A DNA stretch of 64,000 nucleotides from an uncultured Coriobacteriaceae bacterium (GCA_902778135.1 CACYWP010000009.1:1-64000), one strand, 5' to 3'; counted from the first letter of the stretch, positions 34,419 to 44,300 are shown. A program made the numbers and translations. Notes: generated from the letters alone by a model not told the origin.

Positions 34419-36449
34419 CTAGTTAAGCAGCTGGATGAGGCGCTCCATGTCGTAGCTATGGATGAGCTCGGCGCCTTCGCGCAGTGGCTCGTGCTTGTCG
34501 CTGAACACGACATCGGCCTCGCTGGGGTCTTCCACTACCTCCGTCGCGAGATCCCAGGCGAAGTCGCCGAGGTTGATGACTTCGGCGATCTCCAGGTAAT
34601 CCCACAGGAAGTCCAAGCGCGTCTCGCCGGCGACGCGCTCGCGGCCGTCGCGCGCCATGTTCAGCCATACGAACTCACGCGTCTTCATGTCGATGCCGAA
34701 CAGATACGCGAACGTGGACGGACAGGTGACCGTAAACGACGACTTCACCGTCTTGGGCTCGAAGACCTCCCCCGAGTCGTCCCTGTCACGCGTCATGTAC
34801 CCCGCCTTGCACAGGCACTTGTCGAACGGGACCCTCGTGTACACGTTGTCACAGAGCACGACGTAGCGTGCACTCTCGGGGAACTCCCTCTCGAAGAGGT
34901 CGATGTCGATGTCGAAGTACTCCGAGCCGCCCTTATAGCCTGATGTCTGATCGCCCGAATACAGAATCGAGTCGCTATGCGACCAGGTGCGCCACGAGAA
35001 CTCGTCTTGGCTACCGTCCTCGTGAAGGACGAACGCGCTCAGGTCGATGTCGTCGACACGCTCCCAATACGTGAATGCGCGGATCTTCTTGCCCTCGGGC
35101 ATCCGCAGGCGCGACCCACGCGGCAACGCGCCCACGCCACCCATCGACGTGCCCTCCTGCAGCGGCAGGGCGATGCGCCTCATGTCCTTGTCGATGTACA
35201 CCTTGCCAAGCGTTCCCTTGCAGACGCGTTCGAGCTCCTGGCGCAGGCGCAGACGAACGCGCCGCGCGATGCGCTCTTGAATGACCGTCGTGCGCTTACA
35301 GCTCTCGTCGGGCGTTTCCGTATGGATGCGCATCATGCCGAACTTCTGGAACTTGAAGACGCGGCAGGCCTTCGGGTCCCTTCTGCTGTAGTGGAGCAGC
35401 AGCTGCATGAGCAGGATCTTGTTGTCGGTCTGGATGGCGTCGAGCACGTAGTCCACGGTGGCGGGGAACTTGCACCTGCTGAGGAGATAGTCGAGGTTGC
35501 GCAGGACGGCACCCACGCCCTTTTCCTCGCGTAGTAGGTCCAGCGCCTCACGAACCTCTTCCTCGGCAAGGAGCCTCTCGAACTCCGAATACACGGAACG
35601 CGCCTCGTTGTTGCGGATGATGTCAAGGAAGCGTCTTGCCCTCTCGTTCGCAGGCTTGTAGTGGATGTGGTGCAGAAGACCCTTCCACTGCTGCTTCTTC
35701 TCCAGGCACGTGCGCATGTCGCAGACGCCGTCCTCGAAGATGCGGTCGAGCACGTCCGTCAGGAGCTTGCGGTCGCGATTGCGCAGGTTCAGCTTTTTGA
35801 CGTTCGCGCTCTCATAGCTCTGGAACTGCAGCTGCTCGACGAGCCGCATGACGTCGGAGAGCTTCAGGAACCGCACGAACCGCAAATCGCGCGTGTCGAT
35901 CAGCAGGCGCACGACGGTATCCTTGCAGCTGCACGCCGTGACCTCGTAGTCATAATCCTCGACGAACGCACGGACGACGTCGTAGTGCACCTTGTTTAGG
36001 GGGCGCGTGCCGGAGAGCAGCGAGCCGACCACGCCTTCCAGATGCACCAACGCCTCGTCCTCGCCGATGATCGAGAACTCTCGCACGTCGACATCCTCGT
36101 TGAAGCACTGCCGCAGGACCCGCTCCTCGAACAGCGAGTGGCCGGGATGCGAGAAATCGCAGAGCCCGTACGTGCGCATGTAGTGCAGCAGACGGTCGAC
36201 GACGATCTCTTCGATCGAAAGGTACCTCACCGACGCGGGAAACCCCTGGTAGAACGGCTTTGGCACATCCACGCCCAGGTTTCGCTTCGCGACCTCCACC
36301 ATGTCGAGGTTCGCCCAACCCGGATTCGACACGATGCGGATGTTGAACAGCTTGGCCAACGACGCAAGGACTGCCGGCGCCAGCTCGTCTTCGGCAGCGC
36401 CCACGAGGAGCCGCTTCGAGAAGAGAAAGTCGTGGAACAGATCCCGCAT
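34419..36449 (-). CDS. Large protein with C-terminal TerD-like domain
   Basis: 676 residues from ATG 36449 (agggcg site). No signal peptide. Residues 1-440 are helix-rich and not recognised. Residues ~450-610 match a TerD domain: 'DDIDLSAFVLHEDGSQDEFS', 'SILYSGDQTSGYKGGSEYFD', 'IDIDLFEREFPESARYVVLC' and a late 'KSSFTVTCPSTFAYLFGIDM'. TerD domains bind Ca2+ and occur in tellurite/phage/stress and secondary-metabolite-linked ter systems. No other ter gene is nearby. It lies downstream of precursor 3 on the same strand, with two hairpins between. Confidence 0.7.
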   Translation of the reverse strand: MRDLFHDFLFSKRLLVGAAEDELAPAVLASLAKLFNIRIVSNPGWANLDMVEVAKRNLGVDVPKPFYQGFPASVRYLSIEEIVVDRLLHYMRTYGLCDFSHPGHSLFEERVLRQCFNEDVDVREFSIIGEDEALVHLEGVVGSLLSGTRPLNKVHYDVVRAFVEDYDYEVTACSCKDTVVRLLIDTRDLRFVRFLKLSDVMRLVEQLQFQSYESANVKKLNLRNRDRKLLTDVLDRIFEDGVCDMRTCLEKKQQWKGLLHHIHYKPANERARRFLDIIRNNEARSVYSEFERLLAEEEVREALDLLREEKGVGAVLRNLDYLLSRCKFPATVDYVLDAIQTDNKILLMQLLLHYSRRDPKACRVFKFQKFGMMRIHTETPDESCKRTTVIQERIARRVRLRLRQELERVCKGTLGKVYIDKDMRRIALPLQEGTSMGGVGALPRGSRLRMPEGKKIRAFTYWERVDDIDLSAFVLHEDGSQDEFSWRTWSHSDSILYSGDQTSGYKGGSEYFDIDIDLFEREFPESARYVVLCDNVYTRVPFDKCLCKAGYMTRDRDDSGEVFEPKTVKSSFTVTCPSTFAYLFGIDMKTREFVWLNMARDGRERVAGETRLDFLWDYLEIAEVINLGDFAWDLATEVVEDPSEADVVFSDKHEPLREGAELIHSYDMERLIQLLN

Positions 36450-36470
36450 GACAGTCGCCCTTCGTCGCAA

Positions 36471-36500
36471 GCGGCGACCCGGGAAGCTCCGGGTCGCCGC
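36471..36500 (-). promoter_or_regulatory. Hairpin in the leader of the TerD-fusion gene
   Basis: A 12-bp perfect stem (GCGGCGACCCGG / CCGGGTCGCCGC) with a 6-base loop ends 22 bases before the start codon. It could be an attenuator or the terminator of the precursor 3 transcript. The remaining 36501-36724 gap shows no gene. Confidence 0.45.
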
Positions 36501-36724
36501 TGTGGCTTGAAAAGGCGGGTGAGAGTGCCGGACTGAATTCATGGAAGGAATGGAAATAAGCCCGACTAGCTACCCGCACCTAGATAGTAGCACGGCACCT
36601 CCCCGATTGGCAGAGCATGACGGGGGCCTGTCCGATTGCGAGATGGCGCGTGACCATCATCGAGGAGGCCTACGATTCAGATTGGGACGGCTGCCCAAAC
36701 CAAAGGCACCTGGGGATGGTCCCT

Positions 36725-36763
36725 CCCCGACAGCCGGAGTCGCAGAGACCCAGGCTGTCGGGG
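36725..36763 (-). terminator. Hairpin directly after precursor 3
   Basis: An 11-bp perfect stem (CCCCGACAGCC / GGCTGTCGGGG) with a 17-base loop begins 11 bases past the precursor 3 stop. No T run. Precursors 1 and 4 have comparable hairpins. Confidence 0.5.
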
Positions 36764-36773
36764 GTATTCCTTC

Positions 36774-36974
36774 CTACTGTACGACCTTGGTATGACCGTC
36801 GAATTTCGGGCAGCCCGGGATGCTCCAGCCGCTGACCATTCCGCCGCTGATCGCCTCCAGCTCCTCCTCGCCGAGCTCGACGCCCTCCTCCTTGGCCAGT
36901 GCGAACATCTCCTCGGTAGTCTTGCACGCCTTGGCTTTCTCCAGCAGCTCCGGCGACAGGTTCTCGAAGTCCAT
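36774..36974 (-). CDS. Nif11-like RiPP precursor peptide 3 (66 aa)
   Basis: Starts MDFENLSPELLEKAKACKTT, continues with 'MFALAKEEGVELGEEELEAI' and ends its leader at ISGG (residues 42-45). Core of 21 residues beginning MVSGWSIPGCPKF, with one Trp and one Cys. ATG 36974 has an aagggg site. The leader is the closest here to a textbook Nif11-like leader. It reads toward the TerD-fusion gene; no tailoring enzyme is adjacent on this strand. Confidence 0.85.
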   Translation of the reverse strand: MDFENLSPELLEKAKACKTTEEMFALAKEEGVELGEEELEAISGGMVSGWSIPGCPKFDGHTKVVQ

Positions 36975-37046
36975 GCATGCCCCTTCATTCGCGAGTTGCG
37001 CTTCCAACAACCTCATTCGACACGTCGTCGCGCCGACATCAGGGAA

Positions 37047-37052
37047 TTTATA
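37047..37052 (-). promoter_or_regulatory. Candidate -10 (TATAAA) of precursor 3
   Basis: On the minus strand AATATAAAT lies ~75 bases before the precursor 3 start, in an otherwise GC-rich stretch. A matching -35 is not evident. Confidence 0.35.
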
Positions 37053-37190
37053 TTGCCAACGTGGCCGAGGCGTCGGTTCCTCGCGACAATGCGGTTGAGA
37101 GGTGCCATTTCTGGGGCGTCTACCGTCCTCCTACCTTCGCCGAGCTCGCCCATGTCGTCAGGCATCGGGGGCGGTGGGCCGGCGGACAGG

Positions 37191-39101
37191 CTACTCCCCC
37201 TCCGAATCCTCCCGGTCGTTCGCCATGCGCCGCGCGGAATATGCGGACACGACGCCACCCATGGCCGCAGCGGCCGCAGCCCAATCGCCCATGCCGGCAA
37301 ACGGATCGCCCGTGTCCGGGAGCTTCGAGGCGGAAGGCTTCGGTCGTCCCGCGTCACCGGCGTCGCTCGCAGGCGATTGTGGTTTCTGTTCGGGCTGTGG
37401 CTCTGGCTCTGGCTCGGGCTTCGGCTCCGGTCCCGGATTGGGAGTCGGATCGTCGGTGGATGCCTCCCTGGACGGAATGACGGGCCTCTCGTCGGGACTC
37501 ATGATGACGTTCGCTATGTGGAAGACCTCGCTACCGTAGTCGAGCCTTCCAGCATCATCTCCAAGCTCGAGATAGCCGGGCACCACCGAATCGGTGAGCT
37601 CGTCATCCACGTCTTGCAGCAAGAGGCCTCCGGATCCCGCAACGAGTGCGGAGCTTCCCAGCGGGCCCTCGTCTGCCCCGTCCTGCTCGCCATAGGGTTC
37701 GTCATGGTAATACACCGTTATGCATTGCCCCTCTTGCGGCACGGTGTAGACGTCTGCGCGTCCGTAGTCGACAACCAGGTAGTCTCGATAGCCGTCTTCG
37801 GCGCAGTCCTCGTTCGTGAGCAGCCAGAGTTTGGACCCGTTCACCCTTGCCACCGGATACGTCACCTGCTTGAGCTCGCCGGGGTCATCCAACTCGTCGC
37901 AATGGACGAGCTCAAGGGTCGCCTCGTTGTTCACGTAGCGCGCACAGACATACGCACCCGTTGGGGGAAGGTCGGTCATCCCGTCCCCAATCGGCATCTT
38001 TGACTCGCCGAGACCGTTGACGTCGAGAGTGAGCATCCTTGCATCCGATGACACCGACAGTACGGTACACGTATCCAGGTACACATCCTCTTCCATGTCG
38101 GACCAGTCGATGTCGCTCACGATGTAGCGATGGTCGAGGTCGTCGGCGAACTCCGTTTGGAGGGTGTACGCCATGGTCAGGTTTGCGATGCCATCCTTCA
38201 GCATATCCCTGCCTGGAGCATCCTCGGGGACGACCATGATGCTCGTCTCGAGGGAGTCCATGTTGCGCACGGCTATCAGACAGGATCCGTCTTCGAGGGC
38301 GACGAGGCTCTCGAGTGCCACGCGTGAGGTCACGAAGCGCTCTTCATCGCCTTCGTCCTCGCCGGTCCCCATGACCCCCGACGCGAAGAACGTTCTCAGG
38401 TCGTCGATCTTCTGCATGACCTCGTCGCCGCCGGAACGCCGACCGCCCCGCAGATCGATGTTGAATTCCTGCAGCATGCCCGACACCACGTCGAGCGCAC
38501 CCACCATGTCGTGGCACCCGTTGCAGCCAATCCGCAAAAGAAGGTCGCCCCGCTCGTCAGGGCCCAGGCCGCCGTAGCCCTCATACAGCTTGTCCACAAG
38601 CATGGCCAGCCGGCATTCCCCTTCGTCATCGTCCCAGATGGAATCGCCCTCGTATCCGGATTCGACGCGCTTGGATTGGTTCGTGTTGTACGCACCGGAG
38701 AAGAAGCGGTGGGCGCCATGCTGCCAGTGGTTGAAGGCCTTTGCCGCATCAAGCAGCTCGGTATGGTTTTCCGACAGGCTCGCCTTGCGGTACGCCCAGC
38801 CCATCGCCTGTATGGGCGCAATCAGGTAGGTGGGCGTATGCAGGCTGAGTCGCCCGGCATCGCAGACAAGGGACCGTTCGTCTTCGTCGAAATGCGTGGG
38901 CATGACCTCGGTGTCGACCCACGCTCGCACCCCGTCGTCCCAGGCGGTCCCCTGATACAGATACTCGAGCAGGCGCGTGACGCAGTCGATGGCCTCGTTC
39001 ATGCCGAGCGTGTTGAAATAGGTGTGCGCGTCGCCGAGGCAGTCCATCTCGGGGCCGAGCGCATTCTCAAGCGTCTCGGTTCCCCCCGTGGTCGTTGTCA
39101 T
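37191..39101 (-). pseudogene. C-terminal part of a split surface protein, LPDTG sortase anchor
   Basis: 636 codons from ATG 39101. It ends with a Pro-Glu/Lys stalk, the sortase signal KLPDTG, an Ala-rich hydrophobic helix and a positively charged tail, so it should be wall-anchored; yet it has no signal peptide. Its 5' end overlaps the end of the next upstream frame by 35 bases at a run of six G; with five G the two frames fuse. It is therefore best read as the downstream half of one gene that begins at 40323. The body ('ERFVTSRVALESLVALEDGS') is acidic and beta-rich with no known domain. Confidence 0.65.
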
Positions 39102-40089
39102 CCCTCGTGAGCGCCTCACGCCAGTTTGTGGGATTGTTCGAGTCCGAGATGGCATAGCGGTCGAACGGGACGTGATAGCCGAACGCCGCCGCCTCGTGAC
39201 CGTTCTGCATCTTTTGATTGCAGAACGCGAGAATAGAATTGCGAGGAGCGTCGTCCCCGTCGTGGTACATGCGGCAGGTATGGGCGGGGCACCAGAGGTC
39301 CTCGAGCGTATGGCACATCATGCCGAGCGCACGCAGGCGCAACCTGCGACGAGGCAACCTGACCGAAGCCTCATTCGAGCTGACCTGCAGTGACACGCAC
39401 ATGTCGTGCGCATCCGCATCGAGCTGGCCATACGTGTCGACGAGGCCCCTGAAGATCCGCTCGGCCTGGCCAGGAGAGACGTCACTTGTCTCCGTCACCT
39501 CGCCCGTACGTGCGTACTCGTAAGCCACGCCAAGCCATTGCAGCACGAACCTCTTGACCTCGGACTGTTCGAGAAGGTTCGAATGGTCCGCCGTCGATGA
39601 CAGCATTCCGTGGATGAAGCCGGCACGGTCGTTTGCCGAGAACTGCATGAGGGCATCGAGGCCATAGGCGCTCGTCTGGTTCGCCTGATTCGTCTCAAAT
39701 AGATGCTGGCCCACGTCCCAGGCACCCTCGTAGCTATTGGCGCCCGAGAACTTCGGGACGGAGTCGGCGTAGAAGCACGAGTTCGCGTAATCCACCAGCG
39801 TGTCTACGGCCGCATCGTTCCAATACGATCCGATGCGCAGGTAGGCGAGGTTTTCGCGGTAGAGGTGCGTCGCGAGGTCACTGGCGTCCGAGAAGGCCCT
39901 GCCCTCGCCGGCGTCGACCATGTCGCCTGCAATCGTTGCGTATCGTGCATCGCCCTGCACCTCCCCCGCCCAAGGGTTCAGGAGCGACACCTCCTTGCCG
40001 GCTTTGGTGGCATGGTTGCGCAGCACGCGCGCATAGGCAATCTGGACAAGGTCCTCATGCAGGCAGTCACCCATGGAGCTGCGCTCCAT
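39067..40089 (-). pseudogene. Middle part of the split gene: zinc phospholipase C / S1-P1-like domain
   Basis: 340 codons from ATG 40089, without a ribosome site of its own. Helical protein with 'ASDLATHLYRENLAYLRIGS' and 'LGMMCHTLEDLWCPAHTCRM'; the H-x2-E-D-x4-P-x-H pattern is that of zinc-dependent phospholipase C and S1/P1 nucleases. These enzymes use the mature N-terminal Trp as a zinc ligand; that Trp (AEA-WSSWTNAT) lies in the preceding frame, separated only by a TAG. The C-terminal stop is the result of the G-run frameshift described for the next part. Confidence 0.6.
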
Positions 40090-40095
40090 GACGGT

Positions 40096-40323
40096 CTAGG
40101 TCGCGTTCGTCCACGAGCTCCATGCCTCTGCGCGCTTGGGTGGGGACACCAATGCAGCAAGACCGAAGAGCGCCCCGGCACCCAGCAGGCTGCGGCGTGT
40201 CAGGTTCCGGGCAATCATCCCATCCGATGCATGAGGCGATTGCCCGACAGACGAGCGCCAGAATCCCGCATCTCGGGTTCCCGACCAACTGGAAGCAGAC
40301 TTCCCACCAGTCCCCTTTGTCAT
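40096..40323 (-). pseudogene. Tat signal peptide part of the split gene
   Basis: 75 codons with an excellent ggagg site before ATG 40323. After a long N-region comes 'ARNLTRRSLLGAGALFGLAA' and a cleavage site AEA-WSS, a Tat signal peptide giving a mature N-terminal Trp. Eight codons later a TAG (40096-40098) stops the frame; past it, the same frame runs into the phospholipase-like segment. The stop could be a real mutation or an assembly error. Confidence 0.6.
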
Positions 40324-40519
40324 CGCACATACCTCCAGCTCGTCGTCCGAGAGAACGCAGCGCCTAGACCATTCTACGTATACGTTCTAGCGCTGACGGC
40401 GGAGGAGGGGTGGACCGTCGACAAACTGGAGGTAGTTGCCGGTGACGACTCCTAGAATTTCTACCATTCTCACACGTACGAGGATGGCAGTCCCTGCATG
40501 CGATTCGGTCATCTGCATC

Positions 40520-40570
40520 ATGGCGACGGGATGCGCGAAGGGCCATCCCCTCGCACATCCCGTCGCCCAT
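40520..40570 (-). terminator. Long hairpin after precursor 4
   Basis: A 17-bp stem with one mismatch (GGCGACGGGATGYGCGA and complement) around a ~13-base loop, starting about 20 bases past the precursor 4 stop. Probable transcript end; no T run. The 40324-40519 stretch has no gene. Confidence 0.5.
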
Positions 40571-40589
40571 GGGTTCGACCTGTCGCCCC

Positions 40590-40883
40590 CTAGTGGGGCA
40601 GAATCGGATCGAGCACCGTCTTGGTCCACTGGTGCCTGCAGTCGCCGCAGGTGCAGATGGCGCAGCCAGTACCAGGCATCGGGTTGATGAGGATGGCGTA
40701 GCTTCCGCACATGGGACACTGTGGTAGGGCCTCCTTGGGACTCCAGTCGCCTCCCGAGATCGAACGCATCTCCTCGTCGCTGAGCTCGTAGCCCTCCTCC
40801 CTGGCAAGTGCCAGGATCTCCTCGGGAGTCTCGCAGGCATCAACCTTCTCCACCTGCTCGATCGTCAAGTCCTTGATGTCCAT
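40590..40883 (-). CDS. Nif11-like leader peptide protein 4 with Cys-rich core
   Basis: 97 residues, strong gaggagg site. Leader 'MDIKDLTIEQVEKVDACETP' through 'YELSDEEMRSISGG' (GG at ~44-45). Core of ~52 residues starts DWSPKEALPQ and has six cysteines: 'QCPMCGSYAI' and 'GCAICTCGDCRHQW', a zinc-ribbon-like arrangement as in protein 2. One Trp follows GG at once and another follows the last Cys pair. No modifying enzyme is adjacent. Confidence 0.82.
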   Translation of the reverse strand: MDIKDLTIEQVEKVDACETPEEILALAREEGYELSDEEMRSISGGDWSPKEALPQCPMCGSYAILINPMPGTGCAICTCGDCRHQWTKTVLDPILPH

Positions 40884-40986
40884 CGCGCCTCCTCTCCATA
40901 CACGTCAACCTGGTCATGGCTTCCCGTTGGCCAGATTCCACGCGCGCGCCTCGCCCCGGGTCCCAAAACTCTCGGGTGTCAAGACC

Positions 40987-41015
40987 ATACTACGGCCGGG
41001 TATTCGGGCAGGCAA
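40987..41015 (-). promoter_or_regulatory. Candidate promoter of precursor 4
   Basis: On the minus strand TTGCCT (41015-41010), a 17-base spacer and TAGTAT (40992-40987). Predicted leader ~95 bases. The same -10, TAGTAT, occurs at 41284-41279 before gene 5. Confidence 0.45.
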
Positions 41016-41065
41016 GGGCACCACATCGCCGACCGGTCGCTCGTCGCGGACGGCCTTGCGATGCC

Positions 41066-41233
41066 CTAGCAGTCCTTCGGGTCGTCCTTCTTGTCGCTAT
41101 GATCCTTCAGACGCGGGTCCTCCCAGTCCGAGGTTGCGCCACCGGCAACCCCGTCGAGCTTCACGTCGTCCAGCTCGTGGCTCTCGTCCGATGCCTTCAC
41201 CTGCTGATCGGGGTTCAGATTCTCCAGCTTCAT
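41066..41233 (-). CDS. Small double-glycine peptide 5, compact Nif11-like leader (55 aa)
   Basis: Strong gggagga site before ATG 41233. The N-terminus 'MKLENLNPDQQVKAS' resembles the start of the other leaders and 'LDDVKLDGVAGG' (GG at 31-32) their end, but the central 'KTPEEILALAKEEG' helix is missing, so the leader is only 32 residues. The core, ATSDWEDPRL then a Lys/Asp-rich tail ending in Cys, has one Trp. Likely a shortened relative of the precursors; could be an unrelated GG peptide. Confidence 0.65.
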   Translation of the reverse strand: MKLENLNPDQQVKASDESHELDDVKLDGVAGGATSDWEDPRLKDHSDKKDDPKDC

Positions 41234-41352
41234 GACCGTTCCTCCCTGTCGTTATCTCGCGAACATCTGCGCTTGCCTATACTACGCACGCACATCCGCA
41301 TCCGTCTCACACCAGTGGGGCACACACCCCATCGTCTCGTCGGCCAGCTTGC

Positions 41353-44300
41353 TCACTCGTAGCGGGCCACGATTCTCAGCGTCTTTGCGTCGACCCAGGG
41401 GAAGACACGCTTGAGCACCTGCTCCTCCATGTCCTGCCAGAAGGACACGTCGAGGATCCAGAAGCCAGCCACGAAGACCACGCGGAGCAGTATCGCCTTC
41501 CATGAGGTGGGTGCGATGCCAAGGAGGGGCGTCACGTTCATCAGGACGAGGATGACGGCCACGATCGTCAGCACGTGGACGACGTACAGCGCAACGGTAA
41601 TGATCCGCAGCTTTCTGAAGGCCTCCTGCAGGCCGATGATGGACCCGTCCTTCGAGAGTGGTCTAAGGAGGCTCTCCTTGGCATACTTGGGGTCCGTCAT
41701 CTGGAGCGCCCCGTAATGGGAGTCGTACCTCATTCCGCTGATCTTGTAATACTTTGCACCGAGGGCTGTCGGCAGATACAGCGCCAGACTCATGGAGAGA
41801 GGCTCCAGGAGCTGCGAGGAGCTGGCCAGGAGAAGACAGGGCAGCGTCGAAAGAAGCAGCAGAAGCGGCAGGGCAAAGCGATCGACCAGCTGCAGCACAT
41901 ACGTGCGCTCCCACCGGACGTCATCGGCATACTCCCCCTTCTCGCCCTCGATCAGGAAGCCAAAGCCGGACAGGATCCCAACCCGGGCCATTGTGAGCAG
42001 AATGCCGGCAATCCAGCCGATCAGGGACCCTGGCGCACATCCATAGCTGGCCGCACAGGACAGTTCGCCCAACCCCTTGGTCACGATGACGGCCAGCGCG
42101 GTGGCGATGAGCGGCGTGGCATAGGCAACCTTGCGCAGGATGTCGAACAGGGCGCTCTCCTTGTCCGACTCGATCGTACGCATCCCCTGGTACAGGGACT
42201 CGTCGGCGCCAAGCTCCACCAGGGCGTCCAGCGACCGCTTCCTGTCAGCCGTGACGGGACCCGGGCTGTGTAGGCGGAAGGCCATGACACGACCCTGTTC
42301 GGTGCCTGCAAAGATGGCATCTCCCCTGCTGGCAAGCGAGCAGATTCCCTCATTCCCCGACACGAAGGCGCACGGCGTCGCCTTGGAGAGCTCGTAGCAC
42401 ACCACGACGCCACTGGGATGCCCCAGTGTCATACAGTCGTCCGACACCTCCATGACCTGGGCGCCAGGAAGCGCATCGAACGAGACCAGACAGTCTCCCC
42501 GGCGATTCCAGCCACAGACGTGGCCGTCGGTTCCATAGGTGTACAGGAGGTCGTCAGGACCAGAGGCCATCAGACACACCTCTTGCCCGACGTGGATGGA
42601 GGTGCCGAAGTGCACCTTGTCATTGAAAAGCATCAGCACGTAGACGGTCTGTGGCTCCTCCCTGCTGACCAAGGCGGCATCGATGTCGGACCAACGGGCA
42701 AGATGCGTGATCGTATGGTCGGGCCAATCGATGAGGCGCCTGGGATACCCATTGGGCCTCTCGAGCGTCTGGTGGCTCATGGGACCGTCCACCCAGTAGT
42801 GATGCAGGGTCCCATCGTTTGCGAGCACGACCAGGTTGTCGCCCACGACCGCAAGCTCGCTGACGCCGTCCTGCCTCCGCAGCTCGTCGACGTACATCAC
42901 CCTCGCGTCTGCCTGGTGCAGCACCCGCGGCGTCATGTCGTCGAAGCTGACCCACTGCTGGTATTCTCCGAACGATCCGGCGACAAAGCCACCCTTCCAG
43001 GCAGCAGCGGCCGTGTAGAACCCCGGCACTTCGGACCTGAGGGGCTCGCCTCTTCGCTCGAGGACGGTCCTCCCGCCTCGCTCCACCAGCTCGAAGCAGT
43101 CGACGCTGGTGTCGCCCAGCGCGACGAGATGGTGGTCGTCGCAGTCGAGCGAGCTTACGGCGGACAGGGATTGCTCGACGCGCACGCCTGCCTTGGCGCC
43201 GATCTGGTACGAGCGCACCAGTCCCCTGCCGTCACCCATGTAGATGGTGTCACCAACGGCCACAAGCGTCCGCGCGTCATGGCAGGGGAAGGTCTCGGTC
43301 GGCTCGTCCGCCCCCTCGCATGGGAAGACCGCAACCGAGAAGGGCGTGGCAATCGCAACATGGGCACCAACCTTGCAGAGGGCACGGATGTAGGGGCCCT
43401 GCTCGCGCCAGTACCTCATGATCTTGCTGTCGCGGACGGCAAAGTCATAGCCATCCGAATAGTCGGCACTCGTGACGGAGTCCGTGGCAAGGTCGCGGAA
43501 GAAGATGCGCGGATAGAAGGTGGTGTAGACCATGCGCGTGCCAGACAGGACCACCCCTCCGACATACCCGCAGCGCGTCCTGTGGCGTGCGGCACGCCTG
43601 CCGTCCCAGTAGGTGACCCGCTGGTCCAGTCCCCCGTACGCCATGCGTCCCCCATCGCAGGCGAGCGCGAGAAGGGGGTGCGAGCCACCCTTTCGGGTGA
43701 AGGCGAGCCCGTCCCCCGCCAGGTCGTAGCCCATCACCGCACCAGATTCGTCCGCAGCCACCAGGAGGCCGCCGTCGACCGCCAGGCTGTTGATGGCATG
43801 GCGTCCCAGGCGGATGGTCCTCAGGACCTTGAGGATCTGCATCTGCCAGAGCGCGACCGTGCCATCGTCACAGCCCGCATAGAGCACGGTACCGTCCGAC
43901 GCCAGGCAGCGCACGAACGACTCCCCCGCACCGACGAAGCCCTTGCGCATCCCCAGGTGACGGTCGTAGACCCCGATCTGGTTGTGCTCGTCGACCACCA
44001 CGAGGTCGTCCATGTGCAGACACATGGCCGTGATGGGCACCTTGCCGTGCTTGAAGGCCAGGCTGCCTTCGGCGGGGGTGGCGAATGTCGCGTTGAGGGG
44101 CTCGAGCCACGAGCGCCGCTCGCGACCCGCAAGGCCATCGAGCAGCTCCCCGACATCTGCAAGCCGGTCGCGCCACGGCATGAGCCGCCCGATGAGCTGG
44201 GGCGCCAGCTGTGCCGGATCCCTCTGCAGCACCGGTGCGGCCAACCTGAGCGCGTTACCCACGAGCCTGCAGCTGTGGCTGTCGCCCACCAGGCCATAGT

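Noticed and set aside
40978..40983. Perfect TTGACA on the minus strand upstream of precursor 4
   Set aside because: No -10 at 15-19 bases downstream; the TTGCCT-17-TAGTAT pair nearby is better.
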